This document shows, in pieces, positions 1-10,785 of a DNA stretch of 64,000 nucleotides; position 1 is the first letter of the stretch; each line of letters begins with the position of its first letter. A model generated the notes under the pieces. It saw only the letters and a list, made by a program, of their open reading frames with translations, searched no databases and had not been told where the DNA came from. Made by a program: the position numbers and the translations under genes. Source of the stretch: Wyeomyia smithii (taxonomy: Eukaryota; Arthropoda; Insecta; Diptera; Culicidae); the NCBI RefSeq assembly GCF_029784165.1, contig NC_073695.1:95545777-95609776 (forward strand), read 5' to 3'.

Positions 1-27
1 CAAAATAAAGGAGTCGATAATACTATA

Positions 28-453
28 ATGAGACGGATTCAAACAAAGCTTTCGAGCAGAAAGATCACAGCTGCATTGGGAGATACGTCTGTCACAGTTG
101 AGGCAGTAAAAGGGTGTACTCAGGAAGGAGTTCTCTCTCCACTGCTATGGTCACTGGTGGTAGACGCTCTTCTCACTAAGCTATCGCAGCTGGGCTACGT
201 AGTCATTGGTTATGCCGATGACGTAGTCCTTATTGTTAGGGGAAAATATGATGCAACTCTTTCCAGTCGAATACAAACGGCTCTAAACGCAACCTCCCAG
301 TGGTGCTTAGAAGAAGGGCTGAACATTTACCCCACTAAAACAGTCATTATACACTTAACCAAGCGAAAGGTGCAATTAATCACTCCTCCACTACTGAATG
401 GGGTAAGACTGAGTTTCAGCAATGAGACCAAATATTTTGGACTGCACAACTAG
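28..453 (+). pseudogene. Non-LTR retrotransposon reverse transcriptase fragment (LOA/I-like)
   Basis: The 141-residue open frame carries central reverse transcriptase motifs: GCTQEGVLSPLLWSLVVDAL (motif B-like, about residues 29-48) and YADDV (catalytic motif C, about residues 62-66), followed by thumb-side sequence of the style WCLEEGLNIYPTKTVI. In this family the enzyme makes cDNA at a nicked chromosomal target. The 5' part (ORF1, endonuclease, RT fingers) is cut off by the window edge. The frame ends in a stop at 451-453 where homologous elements continue, so the copy is dead. The RNase H remnant downstream (690-1262) points to an RNase H-bearing clade such as LOA or I; the exact clade is inferred from style. 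Confidence 0.85.
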
Positions 454-689
454 ATTACGCTATCAAGAAGATAACTTCAGCGATCTGGGCTTGCAGTACA
501 CTGTTCGGCAAGACCTGGGGGTTAGACCCACTCTGGTTTTACATTACCATTGCTCGGCCATGTATAACCTACGCAGCTCTAGTATGGTGGCCTAAGGTAA
601 CTGAAACGACAGCTCAGGCAAAACTTAAACTTAAGTTCAACGACTGGCCTGTCTCAACGAGTGCCCTGCGTACAACGCCGACTACAGCC

Positions 690-1262
690 ATGGAAGCCAT
701 GCTCTGCTTATTGCCTTTACTTCTGCATGTGAAGAAGGAGGCAGAGCTTGGGGCACTTAGGTTACGAAGAAACACAACGATGCTCGATGGTAACCTAACG
801 GGACACTTAAGCATCCTGAAGGAGTTCAGGCTAACACCTTTAGTAAAACCAGTCTCAGACTGGATGGAAGCAAAACACAACATGGACGATCCATATAGAG
901 TGATTGACACAGATCGTTCGATGTGGAACAATGGAGGGCCGAGTCTTTCATCGGGCATCATCCGATTCTATACGGATGGTTTAAAAAATCGGGTCCCAGA
1001 CTGGGTCAGGGGTCTACGGACCAGATATAAATTCCACCATCTCTTTGGGAAAGTGGCCAACCGTCTTTCAAGCAAACGTGGACGCAATATATATCTGTGC
1101 TACGATATGTCTGAAGCGCAACTATAGGCGAACATCGGAATCTTTTCAGACAGTCAGGCTGCACTGCTGGCATTAAAGTCTGCCATATGTGTTTTCAAAC
1201 TAGTCTGCGAGTGCATTGCAACACTTAGGGAACTTTCCCGCCTCAACAAAGGCATACAAAAA
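690..1262 (+). pseudogene. RNase H-domain remnant of the same non-LTR element
   Basis: The frame holds FYTDGLKNR (degraded first RNase H motif, normally TDGSK) near 970. After an in-frame stop at 1125-1127 it continues with IGIFSDSQAALLALKSA near 1135-1185, the second acidic motif (SDSQAAL). RNase H removes the RNA template during reverse transcription. The motif order and spacing fit the 3' part of a LOA/I-type ORF2. The sequence becomes A-rich at about 1257-1266, a plausible 3' end. The internal stop and the lost serine show decay. Confidence 0.8.
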
Positions 1263-1266
1263 AAAG

Positions 1267-1972
1267 TTAATACTAGGATATTTTTTTTTTCGTAAGCAAC
1301 TCAACGTATTTAGTTCATCAAGGTAAAGGCCTTATAAAAATTATATTATTCAATCAGATTATCGAAGAATCGATCGAAATGTTTACTTCTCCTACCTACA
1401 CCAGGACGACGAAGAAAATACTTGTCACTTTTTTGCTGATTTTATGTTTATTTTCCGCACTTAAGCCATTAATCTCATGAAAATACATTTTTTCTTAATA
1501 TAACACATATTTAAATTCTCTAAAATTCTAGTAAATAAATATTTCTATTCGGGCGGATGCATAACTTAGGATGAAAAAATAGCGCAAAAAACATGAAAAA
1601 TAAAACAATCATCCAAAAAACGGCTAATTTCTTGTTAAATTTTACACGATACGAAATTTTTAATTTGAAAAAGGTTCGCTGTGAACAATAATCTGACGAA
1701 AGATTTGACATATGTTTTCATCGAAAAGTTGATGAAGGCTTTTCTTGAAACAAAACTCAGGCGATGAATATACTGAAAGACATAAAGATTTCCATCAATT
1801 TCGTGAGGTTATTATGATCTCGGTTAGTTTTTGCGCAACTCTGATCTGATAATGTTAAAAAAATTTGGTCTTTTTTCAGTTGTGTGTTTGGATGATGTAT
1901 AGATATAAGTATGCTAAGCATTGTTACCTTATGAACGCTACAGTTTTTCCCATTTTAAAGACTAGTCAAATA
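1267..1972. other. AT-rich intergenic DNA, no gene seen
   Basis: Only short chance frames are present, with no recognisable protein motif, RNA gene or repeat structure. Confidence 0.5.
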
Positions 1973-2053
1973 TACTGCCGTTCCAAGCAAAGTTGTCCCA
2001 TGATCTACACAAACCTTATGCACGCTGGGACAACTATGCTTGGAACGGCAGTA
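1973..2053. mobile_element. 81-bp MITE, TACTGCCG termini, TA target duplication
   Basis: Two 27-28 base arms (1973-2000 and 2026-2053) are inverted copies with one mismatch. They begin TACTGCCGTTCCAAGCA and end with GTTGTCCCA. TA dinucleotides flank both ends (1971-1972 and 2054-2055), as expected for a Tc1/mariner-type target duplication. Only about 25 bases separate the arms, so it is a nearly pure hairpin with no coding capacity. It resembles the larger element at 52058-52310 (same TACTGCCG start, AGCA and TCCCA blocks). Confidence 0.85.
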
Positions 2054-2055
2054 TA

Positions 2056-3449
2056 GGACGTTATATTTTCAAAATAAGAAGAGACAGAGAAAAAAAGTTT
2101 CCGGAAAAGTTTTTTGTCACAAAATTATCTACAACTTTGCTAAGGACATCATTTTTCCAAACTTTAAGACAGAAAAAGTCAGATATTGCAACGCCACTTT
2201 TGGTTTCCATCCCAGTTGAGTCAGGTAAAACTTTTATATTCGTTTACTAGACATGTGCCCTTTTTGTGGGCAAAATATCAGCGAAATATACATCTTAGAT
2301 CCATGTGACAAAATATTGAACCATGGCCATACTAGTGGCAAAAACGGCATTGAGCGGTAAACGCTTCTACCATTTTTTTATAATTTTACCACTCCACCCG
2401 CACATAATAAATAACATGTATTTATCCAAAATATATTTACCTTCTTAATACAATGTACTAATTAGCTTCCTGGGTAGAAAACATTTCTCTGACTCTTTAG
2501 GTTTCAGTTTTTTAAGAATTACTTGAAAAGGGGCTATGACAAGCAATTCTCTCATGTAAGTTTGGTCTGATCAATGGCAACCATCAATGGCAAACAATGG
2601 CAATGGGAAGAAATTTTCACTGAATTAAACTGTCAGAGTTTTCCTCTTTCCCCTCGTGTCGGTGTGTGGTTTCGAAGAAAAGGTAAAAAAGGAACAAACT
2701 CAACGTAATATGCGACCTATACGTTGAATTATAGTTTGAGCTGAGCACTGTTTAGATAATGATGCTTAGATATACTGTTATATTATTGTTTTTATTGGAG
2801 TGGATGAAGGATTTTTGTTAAGACGCAATAGTCAGAAAAGCAATATTAATAAAGTGCTCAACTGGTTTTAATCAGTGAAATTTGATTTAACTTTCTTTGA
2901 GCCTAACTTATATTTTTTTCTAATCACTGCATAAACGTGATGAAGAATACAGTTGAACGATTTTTCCTTAGTATTACGGAAATTAGTCTACAACCTAAGT
3001 TATAAATGGTTAAAGTTTGCGCTGTATTATCAGGAATTTCTGTTGCAGATACACAATTTTCCGAATAAACTGATCAAATCATTCAAATGACTCTGAAGGA
3101 ATCATAATCTTGCAAACACTCTCATGTTCAATTGTAATCGTTGTTTTTGAAGCGCATTGCTCTTGTGGTACGAAAAACGAGCGCGTTGAAAAGCGGTACA
3201 ATTATCTGAAAATATTGAAACCCCAAACTGTCATGAAATAATAACACCAATTCGGTCTTTAGGAAGCAATTCAAACAGTAATCAACACCAAATAATATAA
3301 TATTACAGCATTATCTGCTTTAAAACCAAACGAAAAGTCATTGTCTAACAGAAGCCTTACACAGCCAATAAAAACAAGCAGGAAATCCATGCGGTTTCAA
3401 ACTTGCGAAAGCCACAAAATATTCACTTCTTCTCCATTCTGCTACTTAC
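2056..3449. other. Unassigned AT-rich stretch downstream of the lone secreted exon
   Basis: No convincing coding exon was found on either strand. Exons 2 and 3 of a gene starting at 3609 (minus strand) would be expected here by analogy with the genes at 11224-11778 and 17445-17989, but I could not find the conserved LGVGLEQRNPKY or C-x5-C-x9-CC segments. Part of 2050-2250 is open on the plus strand but unrecognisable. Confidence 0.4.
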
Positions 3450-3609
3450 ATTCCGGTGCAACGGCATCAAAGTACTGCTGCGCGGCGGATTTCTCCTCCG
3501 GGTCACCGACTTCAATCTCCTCATTGCTAACTTGAGCCACTAAACCCACGGCGATCAGCAGGATTAGGGCCGCGACGCTGCTGCCACTTTTTCCCATTGC
3601 CTTCAGCAT
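3450..3609 (-). CDS. Signal-peptide exon of a small secreted protein (lone first exon)
   Basis: From ATG at 3609 the exon encodes 53 complete codons: a short basic start (MLKAMGKSGSS), a hydrophobic core (VAALILLIAVGLVAQV), then an acidic mature start (SNEEIEVGDPEEKSAAQQ) and YFDAVAPE. It stops at a consensus donor GTAAGTAG (exon ends at 3450, phase 1). Exon 1 of the genes at 11640-11778 and 17851-17989 has the same plan: signal peptide, about 20-residue linker, an AQQ(F/Y).. segment, phase-1 donor. It is therefore probably a diverged third member. No matching exon 2 or 3 was found in the 3.4 kb down to the window edge. The gene could be truncated, have a long intron, or belong to another family. 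Confidence 0.6.
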
Positions 3610-4904
3610 CACGTTATTACACTCTGGTGTTACTGCTTCACAACTGATGCTGTGATGCTCTGGCGAGAAATCTCAATTTCCACTTCTTGGAATCAAATCT
3701 TGGCACGTGCTTATTCCACCAGACGGATTCAAATGGCACTTGTGATTCGCACTGTAACTTTGTGATTCGCTTGGTTTTGGCTTTTTCGCTTCGCTTACTG
3801 GCTACAGAAACTGGAATTATTGCTTTTCCAGCCAAAAGTTGCTGGATAGTAGCGGTTTGTGGGAAGTAATGATTAGTCTGCTTTTGTGGCACTTAGTTTC
3901 CTTTTTCACACCCTTCAATCGATGGGTGGCTATAAATGGTGCTACTGGTGATTTGGCTGTTCATCCAATGGTTCTTCACAAGCGAATGCAAAAGGAAGCA
4001 ATCGAAGCTGACATAAAAATTGATTCCTGCCCAAACACAACGTAGCCACGGTATAAAACCATTAAATGTTCCAGAGATTACCCTACTATCGAAAAGATGG
4101 AATCCATTGATAGCATTGCAATCCCAAGGTGACAGGTTGGATATCCGGTCCTTTGATAGTATCGAGTGAAACTATCCCTTGTTCGATGCAGTTAGCCAAT
4201 TAAAAAAACTTACTTCCGGTGGGGTCACTCGTCATTCTCACTTACATTAGATGGTTGTAACAATGGTTCCATTGACTTCGTCCCTGATCAAATACGACTA
4301 ATTGGCACTTATCAATCGAAGAGTCTTTATTGCCGGAATCGTTTGCTCGCCCCTTTAACGAGCCATACCATATAAACCAATCATGAACAGGTTAGATAGG
4401 AGCGAATTTTGCCAATTATTGCCGTCAAAATGAAACAAGGTAGAAACTCGCAGGCAGATGGAGCAGCCCGGTGCAATACTGTCCAACGATAAAACCCAAC
4501 CATAAATCACATTTTCTTTGTGACAAACATAATGGGAAAGGTGTGATATAAAATTGCCAACATTTCCAAGCGGGTGAATAATAGCGTGACAAAAGCAAGA
4601 CTACAGCGAGATTAGCGATAAGGTAAATGCAAGTGGCTATGAGTTGCAGCACAATATAAAATCAGAGTTTACCATCCGGATGTGTGTTCCACTTGACGAA
4701 ACGGTAAGTGGATTGCCTACCGGACGTTGGGTGCTTGAGCTTACCAAACAGTGATGACATTTACCGATTGATGTTTCTAGCAAAAGTAGGCAAGCAAGTG
4801 GGCTTCTTGAAAAATATGACCTAAATAAGATGAAGGTAACTATTTTCTTCTATGCTTTTTTCCATAGGAATGTATATCATTTAATTGAGAATTGAGCACT
4901 TTTG
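3610..4904. other. Upstream flank of the lone exon, no gene recognised
   Basis: This stretch would hold the promoter of the minus-strand exon. A TATA-like tract lies near 3930-3938 (about 320 bases upstream), rather far for a core promoter. Open frames at 3638-4045 and 4425-4652 lack recognisable motifs. Confidence 0.35.
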
Positions 4905-5145
4905 TTTGGTTTTTGTGTGTATGTAACGATCTCCGACCTCACTCACTTTTCTCAGAGATGGTTGAACCGACTGCTACAAACTTGGTGTCAAAAAAGTCTA
5001 TTCAATTCATAAATTGATATCAAATTTCATTATACTCGTACTTTAGTTCAATTGCTTTGTTTTCATTTTTTTCAGAAGTTTCTTAAGAGTAGAAATTTCC
5101 GCATAAGGACAGCAATCGTAAGTTCTATTTTTGTTCAGATATATT
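4905..5145 (+). repeat. Fragment of the composite tandem-repeat element
   Basis: The segment near 4938-4970 (CACTCACTTTTCTCAGAGATGG) matches the sub-repeat unit seen four times at 13050-13720, including the following 'gttgaaccgac' equivalent of 'gctggaccgat'. It is a short isolated piece of that larger family. Confidence 0.6.
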
Positions 5146-5985
5146 AGGTAAATTTAGCAACGACTGACCTTTTAATGTTTGTAGCGAATAAAAGAAATAG
5201 GTAGTCCCCTTTTATAGCCTTGTAATTAGTGATGTATTTACCTTATCGATTACGCAAAAAATGCAATTAATAAACGACATCGGTTAATCAGCGTGAAGCA
5301 GTCAACTGGTCAAGACAATCGATTAATTTTTCAGGCATCTGAAATTGGAGAACTACGTAATATTTGACAATCTTCCATCACATGATGTGCATTTTTTATC
5401 ATTAAACCTAGTTTACAATTCGCGAGGAAGTGGAAATTTAAAAAATAATAAACAATTTTGGCCGACGTGAAATTATTGACTGACGGTAAAATTTTTGCGA
5501 ATGGTAAGTAGCTAGACACGTTGAAATAACGGTCGTTGAATGCTTTCTTTGCACTTGGAACGATGCAACGCAAAAAAAATGCACAATCTTCGAAAAAAAT
5601 CGCGTAAAATCGGAAATATACGTAAAAAGCGACAAAAAATCCAAAATCCACTGAAAAATCCTTAAGTTGCGAAATTGTTTGAATAACGTCTACTGAGCTA
5701 TTTTGTTTAAGACTAATGCTGGAGTCATTTCTATTAAAATCAACTTCTCTCGGAAATCTACGGAAAATATACCGCGTAAATATTTGAATCTTGAAAACGT
5801 GAAAGAACCGACATTTTAAAATCCGCATGAAATATGATGCTCGAAAACCGCGTAAAGTGCGACTTTAATGTATATCTCACACAACTGACCACTATATTCT
5901 AGATACGATTGGATTACAACAGTGATTCCACCCAGTTTAAACTGTATAGTAATTAAATTGAAGCTGATCCTTTTCAAAGCCCGTA
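5146..5985. other. AT-rich stretch, no gene recognised
   Basis: A minus-strand open frame of 165 codons (5828-5331) has a biased hydrophobic/aromatic composition typical of translated AT-rich DNA. It shows no domain motif or splice context. Treated as non-coding. Confidence 0.4.
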
Positions 5986-6055
5986 GATACATTATGGGGT
6001 GTGTAAAGTAATGTAAAGTAATGTAATGATACATTATGGGGTGTGTAAAGTAATG
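5986..6055. repeat. Two 28-bp direct repeats
   Basis: The unit GATACATTATGGGGTGTGTA plus AAGTAATG occurs at 5986-6013 and 6028-6055. The 14-base spacer is itself made of the AAGTAATG tail. Confidence 0.9.
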
Positions 6056-6514
6056 CACCTAAAAGAGTGTATCAACAAAAAAATTCACCTGAAAATTGCA
6101 AAATCAGCCAGTGATAGATTAGTAACCGCCAACGAAGCTAAATGCGATGCTTGCGTTACGTTACGTCTCACTCGGAATGCACGTTCAGCTTAGTACGCAA
6201 TGTTGTACGAAATGTTGCACAAAATATAATTGCGTGCGATATTGCTGAGAGGGTTATACATACAGTGAAGAATGGTTTTGTACGTAACATTAGTTTTATT
6301 TGTCAATTGAATGTTATCTATTCATCCAATACTTACACGAAATTATTAGGACATCATCAATCGCTGATCCGCTAGCTGGAAAATTTTACTCGATAATCGC
6401 CAACCGTTTAACCACAGACTAACAGACACAACACTTCGAACAAATTTTCAATAAAATCATCGTTCGGATAATACCAGTTCTTTACGATAGTAACACTAGC
6501 ACCCTCTACTGCAG

Positions 6515-7546
6515 CGCTAGCCAACACCCTTCTACGTGAAAGGATTTCCGGAAGGTATTCGTGAAGCAATTGTCTTTTACATCGATAAAGGACTGAAATG
6601 CACTATCCGTATGTGCAGTGACAGATACAAATTGATGGTTCCGGCGTTGAATCACTACAAGGCGGTATAAGTAATACTGCAGCAGCGTAAAGTGGAATAT
6701 CTCTCCCATGACATTGAAGCAGAAAAATCGCTCAAGGTTGTTCTCCGTGGTCTTCCAGACATGGAAATTGACAATCTGTTAGAGGAACTGAAGGCAAATG
6801 GACTCAAGCCAATCCAGATCCATAAGATGTCGCGCCACAACAAGACTCGGAAGTACCATGACCAATTGTACCTTGTAAACCTGGAGAAAAATTCAACATG
6901 TTTGGCGGATTTGCAGTCCATTCGTGCCCTTTTTCACATCATTGTAGCCTAGGAGCGCCACAAACCAGTGCATCAAGATGTGACCCAATGTTATTATTAT
7001 TGCCTGTTGTTTGGACACGGGACTAAAAACTGCCAAATGGTCTACCGCTGCATCAAATGCGGCCAAACGCAGGCACCCGACGCCTGCCAATCAATAGAAA
7101 CTGCCGATCCTGTCTGCGCAAATTGTGGAGCTGGTCATAAGGCCACCAGTCGTACCTGCCCGAAGCGGGCGAAATTCATAGAGATCCGCAAAAGAGCCTC
7201 AACCAACAACCAACCCGGTCGGAGAAAGATCCCAATGAATAACGAGCAAAATTTTACTGCTATCGCATCGCGACGCTCAATCCCAGTGCTTACACCTCTC
7301 CCACTGAATAATCGCCTTACAACTTCGTTTGCCGATGTCGCAGCATCGAACCGTTCCTCGCCTTCCCCGGGACTCCCAGGTATTACAACTTCTGCCACTG
7401 GAATAAAGTTTACCCGAACAGATTCTTTAGCAATCAACGCAGATTCCCTTCTCACTGCAGAAGAGTTCGTGCACCTCTTGGCCGAAGCATTCGTAGCCCT
7501 TCGCACTTCCAAACCACCCCCCCCCCCCCCGGGTAAGCCATTCTAG
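6515..7546 (+). pseudogene. Jockey-type retrotransposon ORF1 (Gag-like, zinc knuckles), broken
   Basis: The reading frame around 6692-7546 encodes a Gag-like RNA-binding protein. It has an RRM-like segment (KSLKVVLRGLPDMEIDNL, then QIHKMSRHNKTRKYHDQLYL) and a cluster of CCHC-type knuckles (CYYCLLFGHGTKNC, then a CIKCG.. and a CANCGAGHKATSRTC motif) near 6985-7160. A basic Ser/Thr/Pro-rich tail ends in a poly-proline run. A stop at 6950-6952 splits the ORF, and another stop at 6668-6670 separates the upstream part (GLKCTIRMCSDRYKLMVPAL). The jockey-clade Gag protein packages element RNA. The C-run at 7518-7530 (poly-P) may be slippage-prone. Confidence 0.85.
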
Positions 7547-8476
7547 AGTCCACTCGACCATCGATTTCTTCATCACCAACATGGCGAACATTTCGAATCC
7601 GATCGTCTACCAAAAACTGAGTTCCGACCACTATCCAGTGGTGGCCAAAGTGAGCTACTCCACCAACCGATTTCGTGCTCGTCGTCGCAACTACCATCGT
7701 GCTGACTGGCCAATGTTTCAGCAGTTCATCGACACCAACATCCGCTACAGCATCGAGCTTGAATCGACGGACGACATCGATCAGTGCTTGCAGATCATAG
7801 ACGAGGCACTATCCTTAGCCCGTGACCAACACGTATCTGCTTCTGACCTGGTGAGTTACACTCTGAATCTAGACAGTTTAACTAAATCTTTTATAAGACT
7901 CCGTACCAAAACTAGGCGCCATTACCAACGTACTGGCCTGCCCCACTCTACTGTAATCGTCTCAATGAAATTATTAAGGCCCGCTCGGTGGATCTCAGAA
8001 ACAAAAGCTTTGAGAATCATATTCGCTCTCTCCCAGATCGTGCAAACCCCTTCTGGAAATTAACTAATCTATTGAAAAACAAGCCGAGACCTGCCCCTCC
8101 TCTCTCCCATTTTGATCAACACGCTGGCCAAGTGCAGCTAATAACACCAGCTGAAAAAGGTAATGCACTTGGCCAGCATTTCGTAAATTCTCGCAACCTT
8201 GGTCGTTCCCTGGTGAGCCCCTTTGAGCCCGATGTGGCAACTACAATGTACAGAATCACTGTGACCCCTCTAGTTGTCCCAGATGAATCTAAAATTTCTG
8301 CTGATGAGGTAATGGCAGTCATTAAATCATGTAAAAATATGAAGGCCGCGGGTGTCGATGGGGTGGTCAATCTCGAGTTGAAAAATTTGTGCATTGACTT
8401 CTTTCATCACCTCGCAAATATCTTTAATAAGTGCTTAGAACTTGGCTACTTCCCGACCCGTTGGAAGCTCGTCAAA

Positions 8477-8876
8477 GTAGTCCTGTGCGCCGCCGCGCCA
8501 CGCCGACACTTTTACGCACGCCGTCGCCGTCGACGATTTTGAGTCGGCGTGCCGCCGAAAAATTTTTTTACGCGCCGATAATAATTATGCAGACTGGATT
8601 TTTTCATAATTCGAGAGATACCAAGAATCACAGCCAATGAGTGTAAATTATCCTGAATTGTGAATATTCGATACAGCATTTCACATCAAGAGTATTAAGT
8701 TGCATCAAACATTATACGCAATATTTTAGAGGTGGTAATTAGAGGCACGCCGATACACGCCGCCGCCACCGCCGCCGATGAAAGCCAACGGCGTCACGCC
8801 GGCGCGCCGACCGCCACCGAGGCTGAATGTTTTCTACGCCGCCGCCGCCGATGATTTGATCGGCGCACAGCACTAC
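8477..8876. mobile_element. 400-bp GC-rich TIR element inserted in the jockey relic
   Basis: The ends are 16-base inverted repeats with one mismatch: GTAGTCCTGTGCGCCG at 8477-8492 and its complement at 8861-8876. The interior is dominated by GCCGCC/CGCCG strings at both ends and AT-rich DNA in the middle. The jockey coding sequence stops at 8476 and resumes at 8877, and imperfect GTCAAA/GCCAAA copies flank the insert. It has no ORF of its own. The superfamily is unclear. Confidence 0.8.
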
Positions 8877-9182
8877 GCCAAAGCTATCCCCATCCATAAA
8901 CCTGGGAAAGATCCCACTGACGCTAAAAGCTACTGGCCCATTAGCCTCCTATAATCTATTTCGAAATTATTCGAAAAACTGATTCTGAGACATATACTAG
9001 AGTTTGCTGACCAAAACAACATCTTCCTTAGAGAGAATTTTGGGTTCAGGAAGGGGCACTCCACTGTGCACCAACTCACCCGGGTAACGAACATTATCAG
9101 GCGGAACAAGGTGCCAAGGCGCCATATGTCATCATGACAAGCTTCAGATCATCCAAAACAAGATCCTTCGGATGATCCTTAA

Positions 9183-9322
9183 CCCTCTAGTGCCCAGTGC
9201 CGCCTTCAGACGGTGTTCAGTTGAACCTCTAAAAAGCTTAAATAAGAACTTGAAAAATGTTTTTAAAGCTTAATAGTGATTCTTACGAAGTCCGTCCAAA
9301 AATTAATTTAGGCACTAGAAGG
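9183..9322. mobile_element. 140-bp piggyBac-type MITE (TTAA target site)
   Basis: TTAA occurs directly outside both ends (9179-9182 and 9323-9326). The termini CCCTCTAGTGCC and GGCACTAGAAGG are inverted copies with one mismatch. It interrupts the C-terminal coding part of the jockey relic. TTAA duplication and short TIRs are the hallmark of piggyBac-superfamily non-autonomous elements. Confidence 0.85.
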
Positions 9323-9705
9323 TTAACAGCCCCCCAAGAACGCGCAACTCTAAGATTCACTGACTAGCCAGTCTGGATACTCTAGCCGAACGTAAATAAG
9401 TAATACTGTCTAGGTTCAGAGAAGCTTGCCAGAGGTCAGCACACGAGGCAATACGTACCTTGCCTAAGTTAGTTAGTTTAGTTAGGTAGGTTTTTGAATT
9501 TTATTCAATTTAGTAAAGCAACCATGCCTCTAAGGCGGTTATGTACACCAAATCTCCTAGATAATCCTAAAAACAACACTACAAACTCTACTTCACATCA
9601 AAGATGATGACCCGCTAAGGCTCAGCAATTGTTCTGTAGAACTATTTCACTGTAAGCAAACCCAAAAATTAAAAGATGATTCAAGTCAACAAGTCAAACA
9701 AATCA

Positions 9706-10785
9706 GTTTACTAGCAGCGGGTTGCAGCACCGGACAGAAGCAGCAATGGCAGTGCAAAGGCGGCGTGGAGCAGCAACGGAAAAAAAAGGGACGGTGGTAG
9801 TGGTTAGCTGCAGTTCTTACCTCTTTCAGTTCGGCTTACCTTTGATCTGAGTTGGACCCTACCAGCGGTAACCCATATCAGATATCGTGGGGTGAACACA
9901 ACCCGAAACTGAAAGAGACTCGCACCGCCAGAAGGTTTGATGAGCCACCATCATCCAGCGTATGTATATATATAGGGTGTGTGCACATAACGTGGGTGAA
10001 TATCATTAGCGTGTGTCGCTAGCTATAGAAGGTGTGTGGCTAGCTGTATAGCGTGTGTGCATGTTTATAGCGTTTGTGGTTTGCCATATAGCGTGCGTGG
10101 TTATATAGCGTGTGCAAGTCGATAGCGTATCTGTGCATGTTTATAGCGTGTGTGGCTTGCTATATAGCGTGTGTGGCTAGTAGTATAGCGACAAAAATTT
10201 TCATATATATATGCAAATAAATCACCTCATGTTGAATTTAATTATCACTGTAAATCATTAAGAACTAAATAAAGAATTTGTTGAAAAACATTATTCAGTT
10301 ATCAATAAATGGCATTGACAAACACAATTAACCTTTTTTGACTTCAGCTAAGCCTTGAAGTCTATCTGATCTTTTTGAGCTAGTGAGCCTAAATCACATA
10401 ATTTTTTGCTCAAGTCTTACTATTTGCAGCATTCAGTTATAAAATTATCTACGCTATCGTAAAATGCAGAAAATTGTTATTTGAACTGTTATACTATAGA
10501 TGGGGAATGCACTATTTGCCCTCGTCTATAGCCTCTTCGTAGCCACTGCCTAAATTAAGATATCTTAGTGCAACTTGATACAAAAGACAGCCTCAAAACA
10601 ATTCAATTTCGTTCTTCTTTTGGATACGGGAGCAAGAGAAACCGCATAGCTGCACATTAAATAATTAACCCCAATTGAGTGTATTCCCAAAGCTATTCGA
10701 AGGAATACATTGACATAAGACAGGCTGTCGTATTCTACGTTAACTCTGCGGTCGTGTCTTATAAACAACCTCTTTAACTTTTTCA
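9706..10785 (+). repeat. Dispersed repeat A with TATAGCGTGTG minisatellite
   Basis: The segment begins GTTTACTAGCAGCGGG and carries CAG-rich sequence. A GCACCGCCAG..GGTTTGA..GCCACCATCATCCAGCG block follows, then a degenerate array of TATAGCGTGTGTGGCTTGC units at about 9965-10195. The tail ends in GGTCGTGTCTTATAAACAAC. The same order is found at 28553-29847 in the same orientation. No long ORF is conserved between the copies. The nature (solo LTR, SINE-like or untranslated leader) is undetermined. Confidence 0.8.
10716..10763. repeat. 48-bp semi-palindromic motif, copy 1
   Basis: The motif reads TAAGACAGGCTGTCGTATTC, then ACGTTAAC, then TGCGGTCGTGTCTTAT. The outer AAGACA/TGTCTT are inverted. 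It recurs at 29776-29824 and, in the opposite orientation, at 19001-19050; weaker copies lie near 16698-16742 and 56417-56447. Confidence 0.75.

Larger units (their letters stand above)
7555..9480 (+). pseudogene. Jockey-type ORF2 relic (endonuclease C-terminus and RT), internally deleted
   Basis: The relic starts abruptly at the C-terminal end of the apurinic-type endonuclease (SSDHYPVVAKV, with the catalytic SDH near 7622-7632). Most of the endonuclease is therefore deleted. It continues through the linker and RT fingers (MKAAGVDGVVNLELKNL near 8340-8390; PTRWKLVKV near 8450), then KPGKDPTDAKSYWPISLL near 8900-8950 and FGFRKGHSTVHQL near 9040-9080. From about 9120 it jumps to the ORF2 C-terminus (LQIIQNKILRMILN, then LDTLAER), so the RT core with YADD is missing. 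There are frameshifts near 7935 and 8120, many stops, and two nested DNA-element insertions (8477-8876 and 9183-9322). Confidence 0.85.
6515..9660 (+). mobile_element. Decayed jockey-clade non-LTR retrotransposon
   Basis: ORF1 (zinc-knuckle Gag-like) and ORF2 (endonuclease plus RT) lie in the standard order and strand. Two internal deletions, at the endonuclease start and the RT core, leave about 3 kb of an element that would normally exceed 4 kb. The downstream end is unclear; coding similarity fades after about 9470. Confidence 0.8.

Noticed and set aside
5331..5828. 165-codon minus-strand frame as a gene
   Set aside because: Aromatic/hydrophobic composition typical of AT-rich non-coding DNA; no domain, signal or splice context.
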